A stretch of 64,000 bases of DNA from Pseudomonas sp. WJP1 (GCF_028471945.1 NZ_CP110128.1:2654501-2718500); one strand, 5' to 3'. Shown: positions 1-8,749, counted from the first letter of the stretch. Numbers and translations are program-made. Notes: generated by a model from the letters alone, not told the origin.

Positions 1-776
1 GCACCGGCCGGCGCCGTGCTCACGCGCCAAGTGACATCGGCACCCAGAACCGGACCTGATGAGGGTAAGCCGCGCAACGCTTCGGGCACGGCATGGGGAG
101 TAGACTTGCCCTCGGCAAAACACAGGCGCGTCCAGTGCAGCAATTGATCCTGGACGTTTGCCACCCATGTCCAGCCGTCGGGGTCGGCCAACAGGTGCGG
201 GGCATATTCATAAGGTTCGAGACAGCCTTGCAGATAACCGTACCGGGCTACCAGCAGCGGTGAACAGCGCCGAACGCTCAGGCGGTGTTGGCGACTCAGC
301 CAGCCCGCGGCACCGCTGGCATCGATCAGGTAGGTACTCAACAGAGGGCCCTTGTCGGTTTCCACGCCTATCACCCGCCGGTCATGGGTGAGCAGGCGCC
401 GGGCCTGGCATGGTTGCAATACACTGACCCCAAGCGTCGCAGCCCGCTGTAGCAACGCCGTGTCAAGCGTTGCTCTGGCGACGTGAAAACCCTGCCAGGT
501 GCCGCCACTGTCACCGCCAAAGTCGTTGAAGCGAAGCGGACCGTTCCACTGTACCCAGTGTCCGGAAAAGCGCACCACGCCTTGAGCAGAAAAGGTCGGG
601 ACCCCGAGTTGCTGCAGCAAGGGTTCGATGCCCGGGTGCAGGCTTTCCCCAGGACGAAACCGTGGAAACCTTTCGCGCTCGAGCAGCGCCACCCGCAAGC
701 CGCGTTGTGCACAGCTGATCGCTGCCGCGCAACCTGCCGGACCGCCGCCGATCACCACGGCATCAAAGGGCTTCAA
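1..776 (-). CDS. LodB/GoxB-like FAD-dependent maturase (3' end cut by window)
   Basis: Flavoprotein monooxygenase of the LodB type, which in known systems installs the cysteine tryptophylquinone cofactor in the neighbouring LodA-type oxidase. The frame read on the minus strand begins at a TTG (774-776) and gives MKPFDAVVIGGGPAG, a Rossmann FAD-binding start, then FPRFRPGESLHPGIEPLL, the R-x-G-E-S-x-x-P motif shared with tryptophan halogenase-like flavoproteins. The start overlaps the end of the upstream lodA-like gene by 14 bp, so the two are translationally coupled. The C-terminus lies beyond base 1. The TTG start is chosen because the GGGPAG loop follows within ten residues and no ATG precedes it in frame. 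Family assignment is good; the maturase role is inferred from the neighbour. Confidence 0.75.
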   Translation of the reverse strand, partial: MKPFDAVVIGGGPAGCAAAISCAQRGLRVALLERERFPRFRPGESLHPGIEPLLQQLGVPTFSAQGVVRFSGHWVQWNGPLRFNDFGGDSGGTWQGFHVARATLDTALLQRAATLGVSVLQPCQARRLLTHDRRVIGVETDKGPLLSTYLIDASGAAGWLSRQHRLSVRRCSPLLVARYGYLQGCLEPYEYAPHLLADPDGWTWVANVQDQLLHWTRLCFAEGKSTPHAVPEALRGLPSSGPVLGADVTWRVSTAPAG

Positions 777-2946
777 GTGCGACCTGCCAAGCTGCCGATT
801 CTTCCTTGATCAGGATCGCCCCGGCACCGACCAGCAGGCTGACCTGGCGTTCGATGGCCACGTAGCGCAGCTTGAAATCACTGTCCGGGGTCCAGCTGGC
901 ACCGCGTTTATATACCTGGTAGCGATGGACCCAGCCATCGAGAATCAGACCCGCTTCCTGCTGGGCCGTGTCGAGTTCCGGATCCGGTCGTTGCACCCGC
1001 CGGAAAGCCAGCAATGGCCAGGTGTTGCGCTGGCCATGGTCACTGCCGGCCCCGAGAACGTTGTACACGCGGTGCATCGAGAGCACGCGTTCCTGGTACT
1101 CCTGTGGTGTGACGCGGCCGGTCAAATGCAGGGAGAAACGCCCATCGAGGGCCACCTGGGTGTAGTCGCTGTATTCGTAGGCGTGGTAACGCACCAGCAT
1201 CCGCCCATCATGCTCTACCAACTGCGGCCCTTGCTGATGGTCCCAGGCAGGGGCGTCGCCCTGGCCGATTTCCGCATCGGTCAGCGGGATGATGCTGTGC
1301 AGGCTCGATCGCGGTTCGAAGGTGCGGGCGGAGTCCGGCGCCACGCCGGGCCAGTAGGAACCCAGGGCCGCACAAATGCGTACGTCCTCGGTAAAGGGGC
1401 TGGCCATCTGGTAACCCGAGAGCATGTTCAACCAGCTCCCGTCCTCACCGCGCTGCCGCACCCAGCCGACTTCCCAGCCGGGACCGAAGATCCCCGCCGC
1501 GGCGTCCGGCAGCGGGGAGGGGCGGGCAATGGGGGCGACGCTTTTAGCCGGCAACGATGTGGATTGAGTGTCGTACGGCAACGCCACGATGGCAGTTACC
1601 CCGCGATCTTCAGCCGAAAAGGGTTGATCCTGCAGGTTCAGGTTGGCGCAGTAGCGTACATTCGACAACGCCTCCAGCCGCGCATGCCAGATGTTCGGGT
1701 TGGGCAGGGCGGGTTCCTCACGTGCCCAGCGTATCAACTGACGCTGGATGCACAGGGCAAAGAAGTCCGGGGCGCCAATCACCGAATACGCCGCCACCGA
1801 TGGCAGGAGATTGTCCAGGGGCTGGCAATGGGCCCGGACCCAGCCGTCGGCGGTACCGTCGTGATAGTGCAGGGCGCGGTAGCCACCTTGCTTGACCCGT
1901 TCCGCCACTCCCTCCAGGTCATTGAGATCCTCGAACCGACCTTCCGCATCCAGCGTGTGGCGGCCATGCACCATGCCACCAGTGTTGGCCGGCATCAGGA
2001 AGGCCAGACGCTGGCCCTGATAAGCAGCTTCTTCCACCAGCTTCGCTTTGACCTGCGGTAGCAGCAGGCCAGGGCCGAGGTCGTCCAGGGTTGCCCAATG
2101 GGCCAGGCCATCGCGGATGACAAAAGGCGGCTGGCTGATCTGCGGCTCCTGCCAGCCGGTTGCGCTATGGCGCAGATGAATGTGTCGCAGCTTCTCGTTG
2201 ATCTGATGGTTTTCAAGGTCCAGCGTCAGATCCATCCCGGCCATGCATTGCCTTCCGTTGAACAGCTTGTGCAACGGCACCCAGAAGTCCAGATCGGCAT
2301 CCCCAGCCTGGAAGTCCATCGGTCCAAAGCGTGCGGCATCGCCTTTGTGTTGCATGGCGATGTAGGCGCTGTACCGCACGGGCATTATCCGGATGCCGTA
2401 GGGGTCGTGTTCTACGAACGGCAGGAAGCTGCGTAGTTGCGCGTCGTATTGGCAAGGCGCGGTGCCCACCCGGGCGATACCGGTGCGCGAGAAACACAGG
2501 TCGGCGTGTTGGCCGTGCACGGTATCGGCGGCGTTGCGGTATTGGCTGGCAAACACCGCCACTGCCAGGGGGCGACCCTGGGCCTGTTGTTGCAGGCTTT
2601 CAAGCGTGGGCGGGCTGACGCCATAGACATAATCCAGGACGGCTTCAATTTCGCCGGGCGTGGGGAACAATTGCAAAGGCTGGCCGGCGTCGTCGTGGGT
2701 CACCCCGGGTGAGGCCAGCGCGTGATAGAGCAGGCTGCGCGCCGGTTGTGCGGCTTCGATGGCGCGGATGCCGGCGCTGGCGAAGTCCTCGAAACCACGC
2801 AGGCTGCGGTCGATGGTGAGCGGCTTGATCAGCTCGGCGTCGAGTGGTACCGCCAGGATGTCCAGGCCATGGGACAACAGCAACGAATGCCAGCCACCGG
2901 GAGCCAGCCGCGCACACAGTCGGGTAATCGATTGGGGCAGGTCCAT
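763..2946 (-). CDS. LodA/GoxA-family CTQ-dependent amine oxidase
   Basis: 727 residues, the usual size of LodA (L-lysine 6-oxidase) and close to GoxA (glycine oxidase). These are quinoproteins that oxidatively deaminate amino acids and release H2O2. The cofactor is a Cys-Trp crosslink. Here Asp521 and Cys525 (DVRICAALGSYWPGV) keep the Asp/Cys four-residue spacing I recall for LodA; Trp568 is a candidate partner. No signal peptide is visible, although family members can be exported. RBS GGAG lies 8 bases before the ATG (2944-2946). The lodB-like gene follows with an overlap. The substrate (lysine, glycine or another amino acid) cannot be told from sequence alone. An H2O2-producing enzyme of this type can act as an antibacterial or in biofilm dispersal in other bacteria. 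Confidence 0.82.
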   Translation of the reverse strand: MDLPQSITRLCARLAPGGWHSLLLSHGLDILAVPLDAELIKPLTIDRSLRGFEDFASAGIRAIEAAQPARSLLYHALASPGVTHDDAGQPLQLFPTPGEIEAVLDYVYGVSPPTLESLQQQAQGRPLAVAVFASQYRNAADTVHGQHADLCFSRTGIARVGTAPCQYDAQLRSFLPFVEHDPYGIRIMPVRYSAYIAMQHKGDAARFGPMDFQAGDADLDFWVPLHKLFNGRQCMAGMDLTLDLENHQINEKLRHIHLRHSATGWQEPQISQPPFVIRDGLAHWATLDDLGPGLLLPQVKAKLVEEAAYQGQRLAFLMPANTGGMVHGRHTLDAEGRFEDLNDLEGVAERVKQGGYRALHYHDGTADGWVRAHCQPLDNLLPSVAAYSVIGAPDFFALCIQRQLIRWAREEPALPNPNIWHARLEALSNVRYCANLNLQDQPFSAEDRGVTAIVALPYDTQSTSLPAKSVAPIARPSPLPDAAAGIFGPGWEVGWVRQRGEDGSWLNMLSGYQMASPFTEDVRICAALGSYWPGVAPDSARTFEPRSSLHSIIPLTDAEIGQGDAPAWDHQQGPQLVEHDGRMLVRYHAYEYSDYTQVALDGRFSLHLTGRVTPQEYQERVLSMHRVYNVLGAGSDHGQRNTWPLLAFRRVQRPDPELDTAQQEAGLILDGWVHRYQVYKRGASWTPDSDFKLRYVAIERQVSLLVGAGAILIKEESAAWQVALEAL

Positions 2947-3064
2947 GGCAGTTTCTCCGAATCCTTGGCGGAGAGCGATTGCACAGCAACCTGTGGGCGT
3001 CAGCTACTGTCAGATATGACAGTAGCGACCAATGGTAGGCAGTGGCCGGGTGGTGCAGCGACCG

Positions 3065-4378
3065 TCATTTACCGCGCAACTTGAGCTCGGCACACAAGCC
3101 ACCACCCTCGCGATTGCTCAACGTCAACGATCCCCCGATCGCCAGCGCCAGCTGTTGCGCGATGGCCAGGCCCAAGCCGGTGCCGCCGGTGCTGCGGTTA
3201 CGCGAGTTTTCCACGCGGTAGAACGGTTGCATGACCTGGGCCAGTTCCGCTTCGGCAATCCCCGGGCCGCGGTCCATGACCTTGACCGACACGCTGCCGT
3301 CGGTTTTCTTTTCCACCAGCAGTTCCGCAGCGCCGGCGAATTTGAGCGCGTTGTCCGTCAGGTTCACCAGCACTCGCCGCAGGGCGTGGGGGCGGGTGTC
3401 GATAACGGTGGCGCTTTTGCCGCTCAGCTGCACTTGCTTGCCCATGTCCTGGTAATCGAACACCAGGCTGTCGAGGAACGAGTCCAGGTCAGTGCGCCGA
3501 CTTTCTTCGGTTGCGCCGTGGACGCTGCGGGCATACGCCACGCCTTCGCGCACCAGGTGTTCCATCTCGCCCAGGTCGTTCCACAGTTTGTCTTTCTCCA
3601 CCGAGTCGTCCATGAATTCGGCGCGCAGTTTCATCCGGGTGATCGGCGTTTGCAGGTCGTGGGAGATCGCCGCCAGCAGTTGCATGCGTTCCTTGAGGTA
3701 GGCGGCGATGCGTGCCTGCATGGCATTGAAGGCCTTGGCGGCGTGGGCCACTTCGGTCGGGCCTTTTTCGTCCAGCAGCACCGGGTGGGTGTTGGGGTCG
3801 AGGGTGTCCACGGCTTCGGCGAGGCGGGTGAGAGGGCGGATGGCGATCCGCACGGCCAGCCAGGTGCAGGCAATCATCAGCGCCAATTGCCCGAGCAGGA
3901 CGATGGGCAGCCAGGGCGACAGCGGTACCATCGAAGGCCGCACGTCGATGGTCAACGGGCTGCCATCCGACAGTTTGAGGTGCACCTGGAAATGTTTCGC
4001 GGGCCCTGGAATATCGCTGAAGGTCATCGGGTAGTCCTTGCCGATGGAGTTCTTGATCGAGGTCATGGCAATCGGTGCCTCGGGCATGTCCGTGTCCATG
4101 GCGGTGCCGGGTGAACCTTCGTTGAGCAGATAGCGGTAATTGCGTCGATCCAGTTGTTGCAGCCAGCTCGCACGCTCTTGCGCCGGCAGGCGGTCGAGGA
4201 TGGCGATGGAGGTCGAGACGTCGGTTTCCAGGTTGCCGAGCATGGTGTTTTTCGAGCTTTCATAGCGCTCGTAGTACTGCGCACCGAAGGACAGCGCCTG
4301 GGCGAGGATCAGGCCGACCAGGAATATCAGCGACAGTCTTGACGCCAGGGTGCGGGGCCAGCGCAGTGACAGGTTCAT
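3065..4378 (-). CDS. Sensor histidine kinase (OmpR/EnvZ type)
   Basis: 437-residue inner-membrane histidine kinase. Transmembrane helices lie near residues 16-34 and 156-178 and enclose a periplasmic sensor region of about 120 residues. A HAMP segment follows, then the H-box LLAAISHDLQTPITRMK with His240, an N-box (NLTDNALKFAG), and G-boxes (DRGPGIAEAE, GTGLGLAIAQQ). The start at 4378 is used because its ATG overlaps the response-regulator stop (ATGA), the normal arrangement; the longer upstream frame is regulator sequence read out of frame. The signal is unknown. Proximity to dipZ and small secreted proteins suggests an envelope or redox/metal stimulus (inference). Confidence 0.9.
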   Translation of the reverse strand: MNLSLRWPRTLASRLSLIFLVGLILAQALSFGAQYYERYESSKNTMLGNLETDVSTSIAILDRLPAQERASWLQQLDRRNYRYLLNEGSPGTAMDTDMPEAPIAMTSIKNSIGKDYPMTFSDIPGPAKHFQVHLKLSDGSPLTIDVRPSMVPLSPWLPIVLLGQLALMIACTWLAVRIAIRPLTRLAEAVDTLDPNTHPVLLDEKGPTEVAHAAKAFNAMQARIAAYLKERMQLLAAISHDLQTPITRMKLRAEFMDDSVEKDKLWNDLGEMEHLVREGVAYARSVHGATEESRRTDLDSFLDSLVFDYQDMGKQVQLSGKSATVIDTRPHALRRVLVNLTDNALKFAGAAELLVEKKTDGSVSVKVMDRGPGIAEAELAQVMQPFYRVENSRNRSTGGTGLGLAIAQQLALAIGGSLTLSNREGGGLCAELKLRGK

Positions 4379-5115
4379 GCTGGCGCACCGACGATTTCCA
4401 CCGGCAGGGAAAACACGTAGCCCTCGCTGCGCACGGTCTTGATGTAGGCCGGCTCGCGGGCGTCGTCCAGCAGGCGCTGGCGCAGGCGGCTGACCAACAG
4501 GTCGATGGAGCGATCGAACAGGTCGGCGTCGCGGCCCTGGGTCAGGTTGAGCAATTGGTCGCGGTTGAGCACCCGCTGCGGATGATCGAGGAACACCCGC
4601 AGCAACCGGTACTCGGCGCCGCTGAGGGCGACCATGGTGCCGTCGCCATCGAGCAGGTGCCGGGCGGAGGTGTCCAGGCGCCAACGACCAAAGGCCAGCA
4701 AGCGGCTGGATTCGGTCACCACCAGGTTCGGTGGCAGCATGCGCGTGCGGCGCAGTACGGCGTTGATCCGTGCCAGCAGTTCACGGGCGGCGAAGGGCTT
4801 GACCAGGTAGTCGTCGGCGCCCATTTCCAGGCCGATGATGCGGTCGGTTTCGTCGTTGCGCGCGGTGAGCATCAACACCGGGGTGGCCTTGTGCTTGCCG
4901 GCGCGCAGTTCGCGGCAGAGCATCAGGCCGTCGTCGCCCGGCATCATGATGTCCAGCACGATCAGGTCCACCGGCGTGGATTCGAGGAAGCTGCGCATCT
5001 GCCGGCCATCGGCCACGACCGTGGTGCGCAGGCCGTTTTTCTTCAGGTAGTTGCCCACCAGCTCGCGTATCTCGCGGTCATCGTCAACGATGAGAATGTG
5101 ATCGACGTGCTCCAT
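4375..5115 (-). CDS. OmpR-family response regulator
   Basis: 246-residue regulator: receiver domain 5-120 with acidic pocket DDD (11-13), phospho-acceptor Asp55 (LIVLDIMMPG) and Lys in YLVKPFAA, followed by an OmpR-type winged helix (about 145-240, ending YIKTVRSEGYVFSLP). It is first in a two-gene operon with the histidine kinase (4-bp overlap). It is divergent from the DUF2790 gene. The shared 294-bp intergenic region carries tandem TGTATC boxes with 10-bp period, the geometry that OmpR-family dimers bind, so auto-regulation and control of the divergent genes are likely. Confidence 0.92.
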   Translation of the reverse strand: MEHVDHILIVDDDREIRELVGNYLKKNGLRTTVVADGRQMRSFLESTPVDLIVLDIMMPGDDGLMLCRELRAGKHKATPVLMLTARNDETDRIIGLEMGADDYLVKPFAARELLARINAVLRRTRMLPPNLVVTESSRLLAFGRWRLDTSARHLLDGDGTMVALSGAEYRLLRVFLDHPQRVLNRDQLLNLTQGRDADLFDRSIDLLVSRLRQRLLDDAREPAYIKTVRSEGYVFSLPVEIVGAPA

Positions 5116-5186
5116 GGGGACTTGCCTCTGTCAGTGGGGGATGTCGCACAGTCTATCGAGCCTTGGCCCGCTCGCCCGCCGCCCTT

Positions 5187-5340
5187 TGTATTGCAGTGTA
5201 TCTGGCCTGACGGCGGATACACACCGACGCAAAAACAGTCATTTTGCCGGGTTTTGTATCCCTGTGTATCCCGACCCGGCCCAGATACTTGCCGATTTAC
5301 CCGCGCCGGTTCCCGACACATACGGGATACCTCGCAGGCT
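5187..5340. promoter_or_regulatory. Tandem TGTATC boxes, likely OmpR-family operator
   Basis: Within the divergent promoter are two tandem pairs with 10-bp spacing: TGTATT/TGTATC at 5187 and 5197, and TGTATCCC/TGTATCCC at 5255 and 5265. Inverted single copies (GGATACA near 5215, GGGATAC near 5334) also occur. Direct repeats one helical turn apart are the standard binding geometry of OmpR/PhoB-type regulators, and such a regulator is encoded next door. Confidence 0.55.
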
Positions 5341-5409
5341 TCTAATAGGTTCCATCGAGGCAAACCCAGACGCCTCTGCCAACAAACGATGAACCTTGAG
5401 GAAACCGCC

Positions 5410-5673
5410 ATGAACACCAAAGCCATCTACGCCGCTTGCCTGTTTGCCGCCCTGAACATCTGCACCTTGTCGGCCCGCGCTGAAGCTGATGTTACCCCGA
5501 TGAGCTACAGCTACGGCACGCACCTGGACATCAAGAAAGTGCTGTCGCTGAAACAGGATGCCTCGCCTTCCTGCGGCGTGGTGAATGCCCAGTTGACCTA
5601 CCTGGACTCCCAGAGCAAGACCCAGGTCCTGGACTACCGCAAATTGGCCGACAACTGCAGTTCGGACAACTGA
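5410..5673 (+). CDS. DUF2790 family secreted protein
   Basis: 87-residue protein with signal peptide (residues 1 to about 25, ending SARAEA) and a mature part typical of DUF2790: YSYGTHLDIKKVLSLK, a Cys in SCGVV, and a second Cys near the C-terminus (NCSS), possibly a disulfide. GAGGAAA precedes the ATG by a proper distance. A paralogue is at 43498-43764. Function of the family is not established; members are small periplasmic proteins found mainly in pseudomonads. The position, divergent from a two-component system, suggests it is a target of that system. Confidence 0.8.
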   Translation: MNTKAIYAACLFAALNICTLSARAEADVTPMSYSYGTHLDIKKVLSLKQDASPSCGVVNAQLTYLDSQSKTQVLDYRKLADNCSSDN

Positions 5674-5721
5674 GTCCAGTCATCACCCTTAGCGCATTCC
5701 AATTTAGCCAGGAGCAACATC

Positions 5722-5976
5722 ATGAACAACGTCACCCGCTTCTTGACCGCCATTGCTTTCTCCGTTGCCGGTGCCGCGGCCCATGCCAACGCCGCTGTAG
5801 AACAGAACGCTTGTGGCAGCAGCACCTGCTTTCAGCTGACGCCGGTTGACGGGAAGGGCGGTGATGCCTTCCTCGCCGAGGACGGCTACAACCGCACGCC
5901 GCAGGGGCAAGTGGTGGCAGAAAACGGTTCCAGCCGCACGCCTCAGGGCAAGCTGCTCGATAGCCAGACGGCCTGA
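5722..5976 (+). CDS. Small secreted protein with RTPQG repeats
   Basis: 84 residues, signal peptide ending near AHANA, then a mature part with one CGSSTC pair and a duplicated motif: NRTPQGQVVAENGSS followed by SRTPQGKLLD. I do not recognise a family. AGGAGC lies just upstream of the ATG. It sits between the DUF2790 gene and dipZ on the same strand with short gaps, so the three are probably one transcript. Confidence 0.65.
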   Translation: MNNVTRFLTAIAFSVAGAAAHANAAVEQNACGSSTCFQLTPVDGKGGDAFLAEDGYNRTPQGQVVAENGSSRTPQGKLLDSQTA

Positions 5977-6046
5977 AGCCCAAATACACCGTCGCTCCCA
6001 CAGGGGACGGAGGTGAGTTGCCACCCTCTATTTCAAGGTGATCCCC

Positions 6047-7261
6047 ATGTTACTCATCGCTTTCCTGGGCGGCATATTGACCGTCCTCAGCCCGTGCATC
6101 CTGCCGGTCGTACCTTTCCTGTTCGCCGGTGCCGACCGTACGCGTTCCTCGATCATGCTGACCCTCGGCGGCATGGCCCTGACGTTTGCCCTGATCTCCA
6201 GCCTGGCCGTGGTCAGCAGTGAATGGGTGATCGAAGCCAGCAACACCGGGCGCCATGTGGCACTGGTCGTGATGATGCTGTTCGCCCTGTCGCTGATTTC
6301 CGCGCGGGTCGGAGACTGGCTGGCACGTCCGTTCGTGGCGCTGGGCAATCGCATCGACCCCAACAGCCGCACATTGTCCGGCCCGCTGAGTTCGATCCTG
6401 ATCGGTGTCGCTACCGGCCTGCTCTGGGCACCCTGCGCCGGGCCGATCCTCGGGGTGATTCTCACCGGCGCCATGCTGCAGGGCGCGAACGCCGGCACCA
6501 GTCTGTTGCTGGTGGCCTACGGCCTGGGTAGCGCATTGTCCCTGGGTACCTTGGTCTTCGCCGGTCGTGGCCTGGTCAATCGCTTGAAACCGTCGATCCC
6601 GGTCACTGGCTGGTTGCGTCGTGGTGCCGGTGTGGCGGTGTTGGCCGGTGCGGCGGTGATTGCCACGGGAGCAGACGATGTGCTGCTGGCCAATACCTCG
6701 TCGCAAGGGGTCGGCAGCGTCGAGAAAGGCGTGCTGGAAACCGTGCCGAAAGTTGTCGATTACTTCGTCAGCAAGGTCAAGGCCGATCCCATGGACAACG
6801 CCCAGGGCGCTATGCCTTCGCTGACCGGTGCGGTGGAGTGGATCAACTCGCCAGCGCTGACCAACGAATCGCTCAAAGGCAAAGTGGTGCTGGTGGACTT
6901 CTGGACCTTCGACTGCATCAACTGCAAGCACACCCTGCCGTACGTCAAGGATTGGGCGAAGAAGTACGAGAAGGATGGCCTGGTGGTGATCGGCGTGCAC
7001 ACCCCTGAGTACGGGTTCGAACGCATCATCGACAACGTCCGGGACAAGGTGCAGGAATACGGCATCACCTACCCGGTAGCGATCGACAACAACTATGCGA
7101 TCTGGCGCAACTTCGACAACCAGTACTGGCCCGCCCACTACCTGATCGATGCCAAGGGGCAGGTGCGTTACACCCACTTTGGCGAAGGTCGTTACGACGA
7201 ACAGGAAAAGATGATCCAGCAGTTGTTGGAAGAGGCGAAGGCCCAGGCGCCAGCGGCCTGA
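6047..7261 (+). CDS. dipZ: DipZ-like CcdA/thioredoxin membrane protein
   Basis: 404 residues. The N-terminal CcdA/DsbD-type transmembrane domain (about 1-210) contains conserved cysteines in LSPCILPVVPF and LLWAPCAGPILG. The C-terminal thioredoxin-like domain has the active site FDCINCKH (CxxC) and the TlpA/DipZ-type sequence IGVHTPEYGFERI. It carries reducing power from cytoplasmic thioredoxin across the inner membrane to periplasmic targets. The ATG at 6047 is preferred over a GTG at 6038 because AAGGTG lies six bases before it. It probably shares a transcript with the two small secreted proteins, whose paired Cys could be substrates (inference). Confidence 0.87.
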   Translation: MLLIAFLGGILTVLSPCILPVVPFLFAGADRTRSSIMLTLGGMALTFALISSLAVVSSEWVIEASNTGRHVALVVMMLFALSLISARVGDWLARPFVALGNRIDPNSRTLSGPLSSILIGVATGLLWAPCAGPILGVILTGAMLQGANAGTSLLLVAYGLGSALSLGTLVFAGRGLVNRLKPSIPVTGWLRRGAGVAVLAGAAVIATGADDVLLANTSSQGVGSVEKGVLETVPKVVDYFVSKVKADPMDNAQGAMPSLTGAVEWINSPALTNESLKGKVVLVDFWTFDCINCKHTLPYVKDWAKKYEKDGLVVIGVHTPEYGFERIIDNVRDKVQEYGITYPVAIDNNYAIWRNFDNQYWPAHYLIDAKGQVRYTHFGEGRYDEQEKMIQQLLEEAKAQAPAA

Positions 7262-7270
7262 ACCTGAGGA

Positions 7271-8263
7271 TCAATGGCTCGCAGGCCCGGGGTTGTGAGC
7301 CATTGATCGATTACCCTGACTGCGCCGCCATGCCGCTGGCGGCGCTCCATACTCACGGCGAAAGGCCCGGCTGAACGCCGTGTCGGTCTGGTAACCCACC
7401 TCTTCGGCGATGCGCATCAACGAACTGTTACTGCTGCGTAACAGATTGGCCGCCAGCAACATGCGCCATTGCGTCAGGTATTGCATCGGCGTCACCCCCA
7501 CCAGTTGCGCAAAGCGTTCCGCCAGGACCGATCTCGAGGTACCGGCAGTGCGCGCCAGTTCATCCAGGGTCCAGGCGTGGCAGGGTTTCTTGTGCAAGGC
7601 GTTGAGGGCGGCACCGACGATGCGGTCGCTCACGCCGGCCAGCCAACCGGTGCGGCCCTTGCCGTGTTCGTGCATGTACAGGCGCAGCACTTCGATGAAC
7701 AGCACCTCGGCCAGTTTCGCCAGTACGCCTTCGCCCCCAGGCCTTGGCGATCGCGCTTCGGCCAAGGCATAACGCACCGAAGACTCCAGCCAGATGCCGG
7801 CGTTGGAGCCGCGCACGTTGACCCGGACCACGGGCGGCAGTCCGGCCAGCAACATGCCGGCCAGGCGCGTGTCGCAGGCCAGGTAGCCGCACACCAGGCG
7901 CGTCACCGCGCCGCCACCGCCGTAGCTCAACTGCCGCGGACGCCGTGCCAATACTTCGTCGAGTCGCGCACCGCTGGCGGGTGTCAATCCCGGCTGGGAG
8001 CTCATGCGATGGGCGTGGCCCTGGGGGAAAATCACCACGTCGCCAGGGTTGAGCAGCAGCGGCGGATCATCCCCCAGCTCTACATAGCACTCGCCTTCGG
8101 TGATCAAGTGAAAGATCACCACGCGTTCGGCGCCGGGTTCCAGGAACGGCGCCGCGGTGTCGGCGCTCGGCGACTGATAGCACCAGGGCGCGGTGAACCT
8201 GGCGTTGATGAAAATCGCGCCGACCAGGCGGACGACGCGCAGGGTCTGTGACAGGGCGTCCAT
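7271..8263 (-). CDS. AraC-family transcriptional regulator with N-terminal cupin
   Basis: 330 residues: cupin_6-type sensing domain (about 1-190, with HLITEGECYVEL and LLLNPGDVVIFPQGHAH) and a C-terminal AraC double helix-turn-helix (about 225-320; GVTPMQYLTQWRMLLAANLL and EEVGYQTDTAFSRAFRREYG). It is divergent from the DUF4242/methyltransferase genes; the intergenic region has 12-bp direct repeats spaced 21 bp. The last codons lie in a hairpin-forming sequence (arms 7271-7280 and 7297-7306) shared with the end of dipZ. Confidence 0.88.
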   Translation of the reverse strand: MDALSQTLRVVRLVGAIFINARFTAPWCYQSPSADTAAPFLEPGAERVVIFHLITEGECYVELGDDPPLLLNPGDVVIFPQGHAHRMSSQPGLTPASGARLDEVLARRPRQLSYGGGGAVTRLVCGYLACDTRLAGMLLAGLPPVVRVNVRGSNAGIWLESSVRYALAEARSPRPGGEGVLAKLAEVLFIEVLRLYMHEHGKGRTGWLAGVSDRIVGAALNALHKKPCHAWTLDELARTAGTSRSVLAERFAQLVGVTPMQYLTQWRMLLAANLLRSSNSSLMRIAEEVGYQTDTAFSRAFRREYGAPPAAWRRSQGNRSMAHNPGPASH

Positions 8264-8326
8264 GGGCGTTTTCCCGTGCGGGGGTTACTGATTGTGAACG
8301 CGCTGCGGCCCAAGGTGCATTCTCCG

Positions 8327-8359
8327 GACGATCGGGCAATGTTGGCCGACGATCGGGCA
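8327..8359. promoter_or_regulatory. 21-bp-spaced direct repeats, likely AraC-family operator
   Basis: GACGATCGGGCA occurs exactly at 8327-8338 and 8348-8359, a 21-bp period, i.e. two helical turns on the same face. This is the classical spacing of AraC half-sites, located about 65-80 bp from the regulator start and about 80-115 bp from the DUF4242 start. Confidence 0.5.
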
Positions 8360-8440
8360 GGACGCCGACCGGCGTCAGAGAGATAGTTTGCACACAGGGC
8401 CACCGGGTCCTGTCATCAATAAGAATAAAGTGAGGTTGCC

Positions 8441-8710
8441 ATGCCCAAGTTCGTCATTGAACGCGAGATTCCAGGCGCCGGAGCACTGTCAGAAAGGGAT
8501 TTGAAAGCCGTCTCGCAAAAGTCCTGCAGGGTGTTGCGCGAGTTGCCAGAGGTGCAATGGCTGCAGAGTTATGTCACCGGCGACAAACTGTATTGCGTGT
8601 ACATCGCGCCAAACGAGGAGCTCATCAGGGAGCATGCCCGGCAGGGCGGTTTCCCGGCCAATCGGATTTCCCAGGTCATGAACATCATCGATCCCACCAC
8701 GGCTGAGTGA
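8441..8710 (+). CDS. DUF4242 family protein (SCO4226-like)
   Basis: 89-residue ferredoxin-like alpha/beta protein of the DUF4242 type, a family with a nickel-binding Streptomyces member. Typical elements are MPKFVIEREIPGAGALS at the N-terminus and QSYVTGDKLYCVYIAPNEEL in the centre. Cytoplasmic, no signal peptide. Start preceded by GAGG. It is followed by a methyltransferase after 39 bp and divergent from an AraC regulator. A precise role is not known. Confidence 0.8.
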   Translation: MPKFVIEREIPGAGALSERDLKAVSQKSCRVLRELPEVQWLQSYVTGDKLYCVYIAPNEELIREHARQGGFPANRISQVMNIIDPTTAE

Positions 8711-8749
8711 GCCTGTGCCCGATGCTGTTCCAAACCAGAGATTGTCTTC

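Noticed and set aside
628-2061. Long plus-strand ORF opposite the lodA-like gene
   Set aside because: Antisense shadow of a high-GC gene; composition rich in Arg/Gly/Pro without a recognisable domain.
7271-7306. Hairpin at the end of dipZ as a rho-independent terminator
   Set aside because: Ten-bp arms but no T-run on either strand, and the sequence lies in the end of the araC coding region.
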